A stretch of DNA of 64,000 nucleotides, taken from Periconia sp. R9002. Its lineage: Eukaryota > Ascomycota > Dothideomycetes > Pleosporales > Periconiaceae. Positions 44,802 to 54,815 of this stretch are shown here, in pieces. The translations under genes and the position numbers were made by a program. The stretch's first letter is position 1; every line of letters begins with the position of its first letter. The notes beneath the pieces were generated by a model, which was given only the letters and a program-made list of their open reading frames with translations, was not told the DNA's origin and did no database searches. The stretch lies in contig JAMAHW010000054.1 of NCBI GenBank assembly GCA_023627715.1, positions 219,243-283,242 on the forward strand, written 5' to 3'.

Positions 44802-45318
44802 CGATACACTTGAGAGATAGTCGCATTCATCGGGCGGGCGCGACGCGAGACACCAACGATAGTTACGCTTACGTCACATATACTACAATACTTAAACCCG
44901 CCAATTTATTTTCAACGGACATGTAACAATGCTTCTGCAACAACATGCAGAGTTGCCATTGATGATGTTGGCTAGTTGTTTCCATGCAGGCTACTTAATG
45001 CCAATCGCAGCTCGCCATGAATATTTCGCCCTTCTCCATCCCCCTGTACAAGGCGCATTCCACTATGTAAGGCCTGCACACTTCAAGCAAGACCGTTGCA
45101 GCTTCTTTCAATCTCACGATACCCAAGTACTTTGCTGTTTTCGCAAAAGCATCTTGTCGTGTGCTATTCTTTACAGAAAATCATGGCCCTGTACAGTTGG
45201 CACCGTGTAACCACAATCTCATAGGCCCCAGTAAAACAAAACCTTCCGTTCGTGGCCCTCATAATGCAAGTCGGAATTGTTCGGTATGTGCCGAAAAAAA
45301 TATCATGAGATCGCTCCA
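44802..45318. other. Upstream region of the coiled-coil gene
   Basis: 517 bp carrying the coiled-coil gene promoter and the 3' flank of CGR1, both on the minus strand. A 93-codon plus frame at 44929-45210 is not supported. Confidence 0.4.
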
Positions 45319-45817
45319 TCATGATTTCAGCATCTTATTTCGTTTCTCCCTTCTCTTCAAGCGTTCAACGCGTCTTTTGTGCATTTTCTCCTCCATTTTC
45401 TGGAATCGCTCGCGTTCTGCTTTGGCCGCACGCTTGGTGCGGATGGCTTCGATACGTCGCTGGCAACGGGGTCAGCTTTCCAGTGCTCCCACGCTAGATA
45501 TTGGAGGAGAGCATACTTGTCGTTCAGCTTCTTTTTCGTCCTTTAATTCCTTTTCTTTTGCCTTGGTAGCGGCAAGGGCCTGTCGCTCCAGAGTTCGTTT
45601 CTCGAAAGAGGTCTGGTTGGCCCGGGGTCGGAATGGCTTTTTGGGGTCGTGCCAGTTTTTTCCTGAGTACGACAGTTGCGATCAGCGCTCGGCGTTGGGC
45701 TGGACGTGCTGGGACCTGAGCCTACATACCGTTAACACGCATGCCTTTGGTGGCACTGCTGTTGCTATTGTCGCTGTTCACCACAGGCGGAGTCTGGGTT
45801 TCTGTGGAGTGCGACAT
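45319..45817 (-). CDS. CGR1: rRNA-processing protein CGR1
   Basis: Exons 45817-45730, 45662-45517 and 45459-45319 give 124 aa, with 67- and 57-bp introns (GTATGT and GTATGC donors). The family hallmarks are present: K-G-M-R-V-N-G-K-N-W-H, the K-P-F-R-P block, and a very basic coiled-coil C-terminus ending [17 protein letters not shown]1 acts in the nucleolus in 60S subunit (27S pre-rRNA) processing. Length (about 115-125 aa) is normal. A 250-codon frame on the opposite strand is a shadow. It is divergent from the ornithine carrier gene. Confidence 0.95.
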
Positions 45818-46565
45818 GGCCATGAATCGGTGAAGCGCCTGGAGAGGCCGAGTACGAGTACGGAGGAGAGAATAGACAAAAATATTGCCGAGGAAGAGCC
45901 GTTTTATCGATAACGCACCCAGTGGAGGTGGGATGAAAAAAAAAAGAAGGCCGATCCTGGCTTGGCGCGTCATCTCATGAACATAGTGTTAGATGATCAG
46001 ATAAGATGTGCCATCATCCAAGGCTAAAAGGTAAGAGACAGGAGCAGAAAACCATGGATGACTTGATGTATCGCTCGTATTGCTATTAACCACTCCACCA
46101 CCCCTAACCCTCCTTCGCGCGTCTTCAGCTGCGCCTTTGTCCGACAATCGCATACATCTACGTAACTGTGCAGGGTTTGCAATAGCCTAATTTTCTTTGA
46201 GCAGCACCACACACTACAGGGCAAGGTCTTCAGTGCCGATTTTCGCCATTTTTCTTCATCCAAACCTCGTCTTGGATTCTTGCACGACACTTGACACCCG
46301 TCCAGCGTTCCTTTTTTTTCGCGGCTTCGGGCCGCTGCATTCCCATGTAACCAACGGGCTATTCTGCCACATCACGTCACACGGTCCCTTTTCTTTTCTC
46401 AAGCTCTTCGAATCGTACCCAGCCATGGGATACATCTTTGAGTCGTAGCGTCCTCCCGCTCTCCTCACCGCCCTGCTTGACTCTCGTTGTCCCACTACCA
46501 TGGTCTGCGCACTTTAAAATCATACATCTCCCCTTTCCCCAAACACCAGACTCTGAATCTTATCC
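45818..46565. promoter_or_regulatory. Divergent promoter region, CGR1/ornithine carrier
   Basis: 748 bp between the two starts. Pyrimidine-rich on the plus strand just before the carrier ATG (CCCTTTCCCC near 46530). A small frame at 46024-46290 (minus) is not supported. Confidence 0.4.
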
Positions 46566-47657
46566 ATGGCACTCCAACAAAGTTCGGCTGCGGTGGGGGG
46601 TAGTGTAGGCACTTTGCCCCAACCCGTCCATTTACACGAGACACCCCGTCCTGTCGAAACCGCCCATAACCAAGGCGAGGAGGCAGTCAAGGATGTTGTC
46701 TGCGGATCCGCTGCCGGAGTCATTGGGAAATACATCGAATATCCATTTGATACGGTCAAAGTTCGCCTGCAGTCCCAACCTCATCGTTTGCCGTTGCTAT
46801 ATTCGGGACCACTGGATTGCTTCCAGAAAACGTTCAAGCAGGATGGCCTTTACGGACTGTACAGAGGCATCAGCGCGCCTCTATTTGGCGCAGCAGTAGA
46901 GACTAGCTGCCTTTTCTTTAGTGTAAGCATCACCTCGCTTTGCCACACCCAATCTCGAAACTTATCAATCATACAGTACCGGCTCGCCGGAGATGCCCTG
47001 AGGGCGTCGGTTCCCAGTCTAAGGAACAATCCAGAAAAAGAGTTACCATACCACTACATGCTCACCTGTGGCATGGCCGCTGGTGCCTTTACTTCGGTCT
47101 TTCTCACTCCCATTGAACTTGTCAAGTGCAAGATGCAAGTACCCCTGGAGACTGGAAACATTGCAATTGCAAGGCCCGGTATTCTCAGCATTATTGGATC
47201 CATCTACCGCCACCAAGGTGTCATGGGGTTCTGGCACGGTCAAATGGGCACGTTCATCCGCGAAACGGGAGGCGGTGCAGCGTGGTTTGGCGGGTATGAG
47301 GGTGTCAAAAGCCTTTTCAAGAACATGAATAGCACATCATCGGCTCCTGCAAGCGACGATGACCTCTCCATCTACCAGCGTATGGTGTCTGGCTCTGTGG
47401 CCGGAATGGCATACAACTTCATGTTTTATCCCGCAGACACAGTCAAATCGCGGATGCAGACGGAAGATGTCAAGCGATTGACTGGCGGTAAATCGACTTT
47501 CATGGCCGTTTTCAAGGCGACTTGGAAAGAAAACGGGTTGAGGGGTATGTATCGTGGATGTGGCATCACGGTTGCCCGGTCTATCCCCAGCTCTGCGTTC
47601 ATTTTTACAGTCTACGAGGAACTGAAAAAGCGTTGGCCTGAGCGACGCTTTGAGTAG
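46566..47657 (+). CDS. ORT1: Mitochondrial ornithine carrier (SLC25 family)
   Basis: Exons 46566-46922 and 46977-47657 give 345 aa. The 54-bp intron (GTAAGC...ATACAG) is a multiple of three without a stop, so unspliced RNA stays in frame; splicing gives C-L-F-F-S-Y-R-L-A-G-D. The three carrier repeats have P-F-D-T-V-K (60-65), P-I-E-L-V-K and P-A-D-T-V-K. The second repeat's R-E-T-G-G-G-A-A-W-F-G-G-Y-E matches the arginine/ornithine carrier (ARG11, Aspergillus AmcA, Neurospora ARG-13). It exchanges matrix ornithine for cytosolic H+ or citrulline in arginine biosynthesis. An extended N-tail of about 40 residues precedes the first helix. Confidence 0.9.
   Translation: MALQQSSAAVGGSVGTLPQPVHLHETPRPVETAHNQGEEAVKDVVCGSAAGVIGKYIEYPFDTVKVRLQSQPHRLPLLYSGPLDCFQKTFKQDGLYGLYRGISAPLFGAAVETSCLFFSVSITSLCHTQSRNLSIIQYRLAGDALRASVPSLRNNPEKELPYHYMLTCGMAAGAFTSVFLTPIELVKCKMQVPLETGNIAIARPGILSIIGSIYRHQGVMGFWHGQMGTFIRETGGGAAWFGGYEGVKSLFKNMNSTSSAPASDDDLSIYQRMVSGSVAGMAYNFMFYPADTVKSRMQTEDVKRLTGGKSTFMAVFKATWKENGLRGMYRGCGITVARSIPSSAFIFTVYEELKKRWPERRFE
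46923..46976 (+). other. 54-bp in-frame (3n) stopless intron of the carrier gene
   Basis: GTAAGC donor and ATACAG acceptor bracket 54 bases without a stop in frame. Removal joins C-L-F-F-S to Y-R-L-A-G-D, which matches the family. If retained it would add 18 residues in a matrix-side loop. No obvious CTAAC branch; TTATCAAT is the nearest. Confidence 0.7.
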
Positions 47658-48312
47658 CTGTTCATTATCAGCTTGATTTTCATGACGTGGGTTTTTCAGC
47701 GCATCGATTTCGGGAGCATCTATCATTGCACGGCGTTGGAGTTTCATGGATATCCATCTACATAGAAGCATAACAGCATTTGACGTTTAATATGTTTTGC
47801 GCGCATTATGCGGTGTAAGGGAAATAGAAGAAGACGAATAGGATCATGATAGCATCGTAACGATTTGCACATGCAAAACAAATCCTACTTTCACATGTTC
47901 CGAAACCGTGATGGCGTAGAGGGCCGTGCACAAGATCTCTTCCCAGGAGCCCAGTGTGGGGAAATCTGCAGTCGGAGTCTGTGACGATATGCCGAGGGCC
48001 AAATCCAAAACCGCCCATCTGATTCCACTCTCTTTCTACATTCGACCCTGTCCGGTAGACAAAACTCATTTTACACCTCTCCGAGAACTAGAAGCTGGAC
48101 TCAATGCTCATTTACCTGGCCCTTTGTTCCCTCCTTCATCTGCTTTCGATTCCCTTCTCCAAGCTCCGAAGCTGCGACAGCTAGTACATACGCACCAAAG
48201 GGCCGAGGCACGAAAGCGATCGAATACAACTACCTGGCATTTACATCATCGAACTCCTCGTCATCACGAATAGAATAACACTATATCAACAACATAACAA
48301 AAAGTCATCGCA
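47658..48312. other. Intergenic region (carrier 3' flank / PMP4 promoter)
   Basis: 655 bp between two plus-strand genes. A 115-codon plus frame (47926-48273) and minus frames (47337-47771, 47806-48069) lack support. An ACATCATAACAA-type AT patch precedes the PMP4 start. Confidence 0.4.
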
Positions 48313-49349
48313 ATGGACCGGCTCCACGCGCTCGAGGTACGAACTGAACTCGACCTCACACAATTGCTTTTAGGCTTCAAAACGCATGAGTAATTGAAAG
48401 GCGCATATAATAACGTACTCTGGTGGGAGTGTAGGCGGCGATCGAGAAGGTCATATTAGACCCCAAGTACCATGACGTTCTCACGCTCGTGAAGGGTATC
48501 AGGAATGGTATCGTGTACGGGACGAAAGTGCGGTTTCCGCACGCGCTTGTGTACGTTGATGATCTATCCACCCCAGTTTGTGTCTTTGTAGGAGGACGAA
48601 CGAAACATTGCATCCAGTGGAAGGACTAAGGATAAATTGCTAACACGACATGTGGGATACAGAATGATATTCCTCTTCCGATCAGGCTCGTACGTTCCTC
48701 CCACCACCTCGAACCCCTCAAACTCACTTCCTAACTTCCGCATAGATTCCGCTCCAAAGCCCTCCTCGTTCTCAAAGCGACCCGCACACACGCCCGTAAC
48801 CTCGGTCTCTTCGCCCTCGTCTACAAATCCACCATGCTCCTCCTCCGCCATACCTCCCCAACCTCCAAAGAACGCCACTACGACTCCCTCCTCGCGGGCC
48901 TTGTCGGTGGGTACACCGTCTTCGGGCGCACAATACACAACTCCGTGTCGCAGCAGATTGTGATTTATGTATTCGCGAGGGTGTGCCTTGCTCTTGCTAA
49001 GCTGGCTGTTCAGACAAGACAAGGGGGAGGGGGAGGGGGTGTGGGTGGTGGTGGAGGAGGAGGAGGATGGGAAGTCCTAGGGAACGGGGAGCTGAGGAGC
49101 AAAGTCGTCAAGAACGGATGGCCCGTTTTTGCGAGCGTGAGCTGGGCCGCCGTGATGTACCTTTTTAGGTGGCATCCCGAGACGGTACAGAGTAGCTTGA
49201 GGAGTAGTATGAATTATATGTGGGTTTCATTCCTCCTATCCTTCCGCCAGGTTGGACGAAATAGGCTCCATTTACTGACTCACCTTTCTAGCTACGTGCA
49301 ATCCGACGAATGGGACTCGCTGCGGAATTTCATCTGGCACAACAAATAA
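48313..49349 (+). CDS. PMP4: Peroxisomal membrane protein 4 (PMP24/PXMP4, Tim17-like fold)
   Basis: Five exons (48313-48336, 48435-48550, 48663-48689, 48746-49219, 49292-49349) give 232 aa. Every splice site is GT/AG and phases close to a full ORF. The N-terminus M-D-R-L-H-A-L-E is followed by Y-H-D-V-L-T-L-V-K-G-I-R-N-G and R-F-P-H-A-L-V-M-I-F-L-F-R-S-G-S-F, the family core. Two hydrophobic segments and G-L-V-G-G-Y-T-V-F-G fit the Tim17/Tim22/Tim23-like PMP24 family in the peroxisome membrane. A Gly-only run (about 15 glycines, GGA repeats at 49022-49070) sits in the loop before N-G-W-P-V-F-A-S-V-S-W. Function in fungi is unsettled. Same organelle as PEX6 in this window. Confidence 0.9.
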
Positions 49350-50368
49350 ACCACCAAAAGAAAAAAAACGACATGATGGTCGGAGAAGGTTGATGAACCG
49401 TAGCACCCAAACCAAACTTCGCATCTCTGTACATAACTTACATACATACATATGTAATCTACATTACCATACCTACCTACCCACATAAGTAAATACAACT
49501 CTCAGCCTCAGCCTCATTAGATAGTACATGTACTACCTAAAATACCTACCTACCTCTAGTTTGAAAGAAAAACAAAATTCCCCCAAAAAGATGTAACACA
49601 AAACTATCTCACCTCGACCAGGGACGATGACACACCCAACTCACAACTACACATCTCAAAACGCTTACACCGCGTACATAGTGTCTGGATACCCCGTCGT
49701 CACCTGTACAGGTGTCGAAATAGCACGTACTCGCAACACTATATAACACCTAGAGCACCCTTTTCCCCCGTATAAGTATAATTCGGTTGGAATGGAGTAG
49801 AATACTAAGGATATGGTCACTATAAAGTATTTTTACTCTCTGTTCTTGTACAACTTACCTACTGTAAACCCCAGCTCTTATTTCATAAAGATACTATATA
49901 CACATAACATCAAATCTTACCTTGGACTGCAATATTTGTCAGTGCCGCGGTATATATATCGACACCAGTAACCCATCTACCCACCCACATGCCCCGTTTA
50001 CACACACATACGTAAAGTTGAGTGTTTTTGCAAGGAGCTTGAGGGGTGGGTGGTGTACTGGCTGTGTTTCAGAAAGAATGTAGAGGTTAGAGGGAGGGAG
50101 TGAGTAGGTGAAGGGGATGAAGGTGGTTTTTAGTATGAGATAAGTTGATGTTAAGGGAGAAACCGTTCGAATCGTTTTGTCTGAAAAGAAAAACGTAGAT
50201 GGGTTTGTTAGAAGAGCCTAGTCGTTCTGAAGTGGAGAATACCGAAATATGTATCGAGTTGGTAAACGTACCAGAACAAACAAGGCGTGTTGGTATACAG
50301 TAAGTGCTACGACTATCTTTTAGTACTTTCATCTATCTCTCCTCAATATCTATCTACCCATCTCCCCC
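49350..50368. other. Convergent intergenic region with short repeats
   Basis: 1.02 kb between the PMP4 and Nudix stops. TACC/CTAC microsatellites (CTACCTACC at about 49472-49482 and 49535-49555), ACATAC runs and AT-rich DNA. No gene is supported. Confidence 0.5.
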
Positions 50369-52018
50369 CTACAACTTCCCCCCCAACCTCCCCCGCCCCA
50401 ACAACCCCTCAATCATCTCCTCATCCCCCACCTCCTCATTAACCTCAAACGCCGGCTCCTCACCATACGCGACCCGCGCAGCATCAATCAGGATGCGGGC
50501 CGTCATGCCCCAGACGCGGTGGTATTGCTGCTGCTCTTCCTCTTCTTCCTTTTTCTCAGTGGTGGAGGAAGAAGGTGGTAAACGGATGGGAATGTAAAAA
50601 GAATGCATCCTCCATTTCCGCTCGTGGAAGGAGATCCATGTTCCTTCGTAGAAGGGTTGTTTTTGTTTTGTTTTCGTTGTTGTTGTTGTTGTTTGAAGGG
50701 TCTCGGTATTCGTACTTCTAGATTCGGAATCCTTCTTTGCGTTTACACTCGTCGTCGTTTCCGCCCTCCCCTCCCGCGTCAAAAACCCGTAAAAATCCGC
50801 CGTAAACACCGCGGCTACTTCTTTGGGGTCGAGGCGGGGTATCATTTTTTCTTCGACCCCGTTTCCCCTGCTATCTTTGGAGGAGGAGGATAAAGGACAT
50901 AGAAACGCAACGCAAGGTCGGACCGCTAATTCCGTCCGCGCTAGGTTAGCGGGGAGTTCGCATAGGTGCTCGATTTTGAAGCCGAGGGAGGAGAGTTTGG
51001 AGGGGGAGAGAGGGAGGCCGATTTCTTCGTAGGCTTCGCGGCGGGCGGTGGTTGTGGGGGATTCGGTGGGTGTGTCGGATTTTCCTGTGGGCGGTGGTTA
51101 GGTTTTGTTTTGTTTTGGGGGTATGGTGGAGGTGGGTGAGGTTGGGTGAATCTATGTGTCTTTGAGAAGTAAAAAGGCAGAGTGAATCTCCTTCCTGGGT
51201 TTCTGGGTTTTGGGATTGGGGGAAGTGAAGCTCTCTCTCTCCCTCTCTCTCTCTCGAGCTCGGGGCATACGAGGGTATATGTATGCCTCCATCTGAATAC
51301 GTGCGTACATCACATATTCCCAATAACGCACACCTCAATGAGAAATGAACACCTGACCCCCTTTCCTTTTCTTCTTCTTCTTCAACCACTATTTCCTTCC
51401 CCCTCACACATCCATCCAACCACTCCCCCCCCCCTCTCTACCGCCTCCTCAAACCAAGAGCAGCATCAAAAACCCCTGTCCAACCCTCCTCCCTCAAAAA
51501 AAAAAAAAGAAACATTAAACTCACCACCAGGCAGCGCAACCTGCCCCGCATAACTCCTCAGCGACGCCGCGCGCAGCGTGAGCACGACCTTGAGCTCGCC
51601 ATTGCGATCCGGGAACAAGAGGATCAGGACCGCGGCGCGGCGGGTCACGGGGCAATTGTACCATTGGGTGGGTGGAGGCACGTAGGCGCGGAGGCGGGAG
51701 AGGGCGCGCTTTTTTTGTGGGGTTTGTGTAAGTGAGTGGTGAAGATGGGAGGTTTATGATGGGGGAGTGGGAGGGAGAAGGTAGAGAAGGGATTTATGGG
51801 ATGGGAGGGGAGGGGATGGGATGAGGGTATGTGTATGTATACGTCTGTGGAACTATGCTGTACCTACATATGTACATATGTAGATGTACATGCAGGTATA
51901 CAAACGAATGACACATGTCATGTCATGAGAATGCGTGGGGGAGACACAGAAAGACGTAAAATACAACACGTGAAGATGAATCTTGAAAAAGACTTACAAT
52001 AGATCTCTGGGATAACAT
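50369..52018 (-). CDS. Nudix hydrolase, CoA/acyl-CoA diphosphatase type
   Basis: Exons 52018-51998, 51708-51525 and 51084-50369 give 306 aa. Introns of 289 and 440 bp are long for this window and full of homopolymer and CT repeats. The tiny exon 1 is M-L-S-Q-R-S-I. Conserved blocks are R-L-R-A-Y-V-P-P-P, T-R-R-A-A-V-L-I-L-L and A-G-Q-V-A-L-P-G-G-K. The Nudix box is G68-G69-K with R-R-E-A-Y-E-E-I-G-L at 83-92, spaced as in Pcd1/NUDT7. Pcd1-type enzymes cleave CoA and oxidised CoA to 4'-phosphopantetheine and 3',5'-ADP. Two low-complexity inserts (Thr/Lys-rich, and E-K-K-E-E-E-E-E-Q-Q-Q) are lineage additions. The end is G-R-L-G-G-K-L, where -GKL resembles a weak PTS1. Confidence 0.87.
51085..51524 (-). 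other. Long repeat-rich intron of the Nudix gene
   Basis: 440 bp with GTGAGT donor, CCTAACC branch point and CACAG acceptor. It contains a 14-base A-run (51497-51510), a C-run near 51425, a CT run at 51234-51255 and TTC repeats, so length may differ between strains. It interrupts the Nudix box after the first glycines. Confidence 0.65.
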
Positions 52019-52751
52019 AGTCAAGGTATGTATGTACGGAACATGGAGCGAGCCATTGTGGATGAGATACTCGTTCGCGATGTTGCGGTTTCCGGGCGGA
52101 CTTTAAGGTCGAGGTCGGTTATCCGAGGTAACCCTGACCAATGACCTGAGGTGCAAAGGCGATTTGGTACATCAAAGTCACCATCACATACCTCGGCGCA
52201 TGGCCAAGAGACGATAGAGGGACAACTATGCATTCGCAAACCAGCTCTATGAAGGGGAGGCAAAGACAAAGGAAACCATTACTGTCGTCGCAGGACATGC
52301 GCGGGCCTTGGAAAAGGGTATCTCCCACGGCGCTTCGCACGTCACACACCACGTCCAACCAAACAAATCCGCACCAAAAACCGTGAAGAAGGGAAGGAAG
52401 AGGAGGAGGAAAGAAACATGAGATTGCCGAAGAACATGAGACAGCCAAATAGAGAACCCGCCGCAAGTATTCTATCATCCTCTGCATGCCGCCTCTCCCT
52501 CGCCCATTCATAAACCACGTTGCACATGAAATTGGAGAACGCCGAGATGCCACAGATATATGGACGACTACCTCGTCCCACGTCTTGATTGCTTTTGTGT
52601 ACCAGAGAATTTCTCAGAAGCAAAATCTGATCCACGCAGACCTACTTCAAAATAAGAGGAAAGCCCAACCCCCAATCAAATCCCACCGATGAAGACGAAA
52701 CCAGCAAGTGATGGGAGGCAGGCCGTAGATCGTGAGTAAAGAAACACTTTT
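52019..52751. promoter_or_regulatory. Upstream region of the Nudix gene / 3' flank of eIF4A
   Basis: 733 bp between two minus-strand genes. Open frames here (52119-52553, 52342-52635 minus) are not supported. Promoter role by position only. Confidence 0.4.
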
Positions 52752-53196
52752 TTAGATGAGGTCTGTGTTGCTGCGTTAGCATCTCGCTTGGGACAAGGTT
52801 TTTGTGGGGCGCAGTAAACTTACCAGCAACGTTCATGGGCATCTCCTCAATCTGGGTGCTGTAGAACTGCTCAATCTCGCGCATCATGCGCACGTCATCG
52901 GCGGTAACGAAGTTGATGGCAACACCCTTACGTCCGAAACGACCGCCACGACCGATGCGGTGGATGTAGTTCTCGCGGTTAGCGGGAAGGTCGTAGTTGA
53001 TGACCAACGAGACCTGCTGAACGTCGATACCACGGGCAAGGAGATCGGTGGCGATGAGGACACGAGAAGAACCGGAACGGAACTCCCTCATAATCACATC
53101 ACGCTGGCCCTGGTCCATGTCACCGTGCATGGCGGAGACGGTGAAGTCACGAGCAGTGAGCTTGTCGGTGAGCCAGTCGACCTTTCTACGGGTGTT

Positions 53197-53235
<39 letters not shown>

Positions 53236-54241
53236 CAAGTCGGAGAGGGTGTCGAGCTTCCAGTCCTCCTTCTCGACGGCAATGTAAAACTGCTTGATAC
53301 CTTCGAGGGTGAGTTCGTCCTTCTTAACAAGGATACGGACGGGGTCACGCATGAACTTGGTGGTGACCTCGAGCACATCCTGGGGCATGGTGGCCGAAAG
53401 GAGAACAACCTGGGTAGATTGAGGGAGGAGCTGGAAGATGTCGTAGATCTGCTCCGTGAAACCACGAGACAACATCTCGTCGGCCTCGTCGAGGACAAAC
53501 ATCTTCATGTGGTCCGTCTTGAGGACGCGACGCTGGATCATGTCCTGGACACGACCGGGGGTGCCGACGACGACGTGGGGACCATCCTGGAGAGCCTTCA
53601 TGTCATCACGAACGCTGGTGCCGCCAATGCAGGCGTGGCACTCAATGTTCATGAAGTCACCGATGGCGATGACAACCTTCTGGATCTGCTGGGCAAGCTC
53701 GCGGGTAGGGGCGAGGATAAGCGCCTGGCAGGCCTTGATGTTGGCGTCCAGCTTCTGGAGGACGGAGATGGAGAAGGTAGCCGTTTTACCGGTACCGGAC
53801 TGCGCCTGAGCAATAACATCGTGACCTGCGCAGAAGACATATGTCAGTCGCTGTAACTTTTTTCTTCTTCGGAGTTGTATACATGCGTGTGTGGGGGTGA
53901 GGGTGGGGGACGCGGAAGTAGGCACTTACCTTTGATAACGGGCATGATGGCGCGCTGCTGGATGGCAGAGGGACGCTCGAAACCGTAGGCGTAGACTCCG
54001 CGAAGGAGCTCAGCCTTGAGGTTCATGTTGTCGAAGGAGTCGGTGGTCTCATCGTAGTTGGACTCGATCTGGCCTGCGCGGAGTGTCAGAACTGGGATGC
54101 CCGCAAGATTTTTTTCGTCGCCCGCGAAGGCAGCAAACCCGCACGCCCACGACGGGCGCGCACAACTTGATGTGCTGGCGCGAAGAGCGACGGAAAGGAC
54201 TACTCACCCTCAGGCACATCCTCAAGACCCTTGTCAGCCAT
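52752..54241 (-). CDS. TIF1: Translation initiation factor eIF4A (DEAD-box RNA helicase)
   Basis: Four exons (54241-54208, 54073-53930, 53825-52824, 52762-52752) give 396 aa, the usual eIF4A length. The start [12 protein letters not shown] is in the first exon and the last exon codes only D-L-I. Motifs in order: Q-motif [17 protein letters not shown] (67-74), P-T-R-E-L-A, G-T-P-G-R, D-E-A-D (172-175), [14 protein letters not shown] and [10 protein letters not shown]. It is the RNA-unwinding subunit of eIF4F. Strong C-ending codon preference in the main exon fits high expression. Introns are 134, 104 and 61 bp. A 350-codon frame on the opposite strand (52804-53856) mirrors this codon bias. Confidence 0.97.
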
Positions 54242-54815
54242 GATTGAGAGGTTCAAGAACCAAGACTACAGGCGTGCGCTCTGTAGTCGGGTGGGAGCTC
54301 GTTGGTGGGGTAAGGCGGTGGTGATCCTCTGGATACCGCCGCTGGAGAGTGTAAGTTGTTGTGAAAAAACTAGATACCAGATCCTCTGCGCGAGAATCAA
54401 ATGGGTATCTAGGGTAATGTTGTGTCTGTGTTGTGTGTTGAGGTGGTGGATTGGTGAGAAGCAGAAGGTCTGAAGTGGACGGGGAAGGTGCGCTTTAATA
54501 GGGTATCAATTTTTCTCGCTGTGGCGCTAAGCTAAGTGTGTCTCCCACTCACCAACGTCTCTACCGTACTGTACCATACACTAAGTTCCAAACTACCCTT
54601 GGAAGAGAGAGAGGCAAACAATCCACCACCCTCTGCCCTCTGCCCTCGCCTCAGCCGCCTCTTGTGCTCGCCAGCCTGTGACTCCATTTGTTTCTTCTTT
54701 GATTTTCTTGGTGGCTGTGCTCATTCGTTACGTTACGCCTGCATTGTCCAAAAACCAATTTTCCATCTGCTCGGATCTTTTTTGCCCTTCCACAAAAATC
54801 CTTTAATTCTCCAAC
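54242..54815. promoter_or_regulatory. Divergent promoter region, eIF4A/F-box-JmjC
   Basis: 574 bp between the eIF4A start (minus) and the JmjC start (plus). A pyrimidine-rich CTCTGCCCTCTGCCC stretch lies at about 54631-54648. Frames here are short and not supported. Confidence 0.45.

Noticed and set aside
45161..45913. 250-codon plus frame
   Set aside because: Overlaps the CGR1 exons and introns on the other strand; CGR1 is supported by family match and splice sites.
52804..53856. 350-codon open frame on the plus strand
   Set aside because: Exactly antisense to the main exon of eIF4A; mirrors its strong C-ending codon choice. No own domains; Gly/Asp/Val-rich composition is an antisense artefact.
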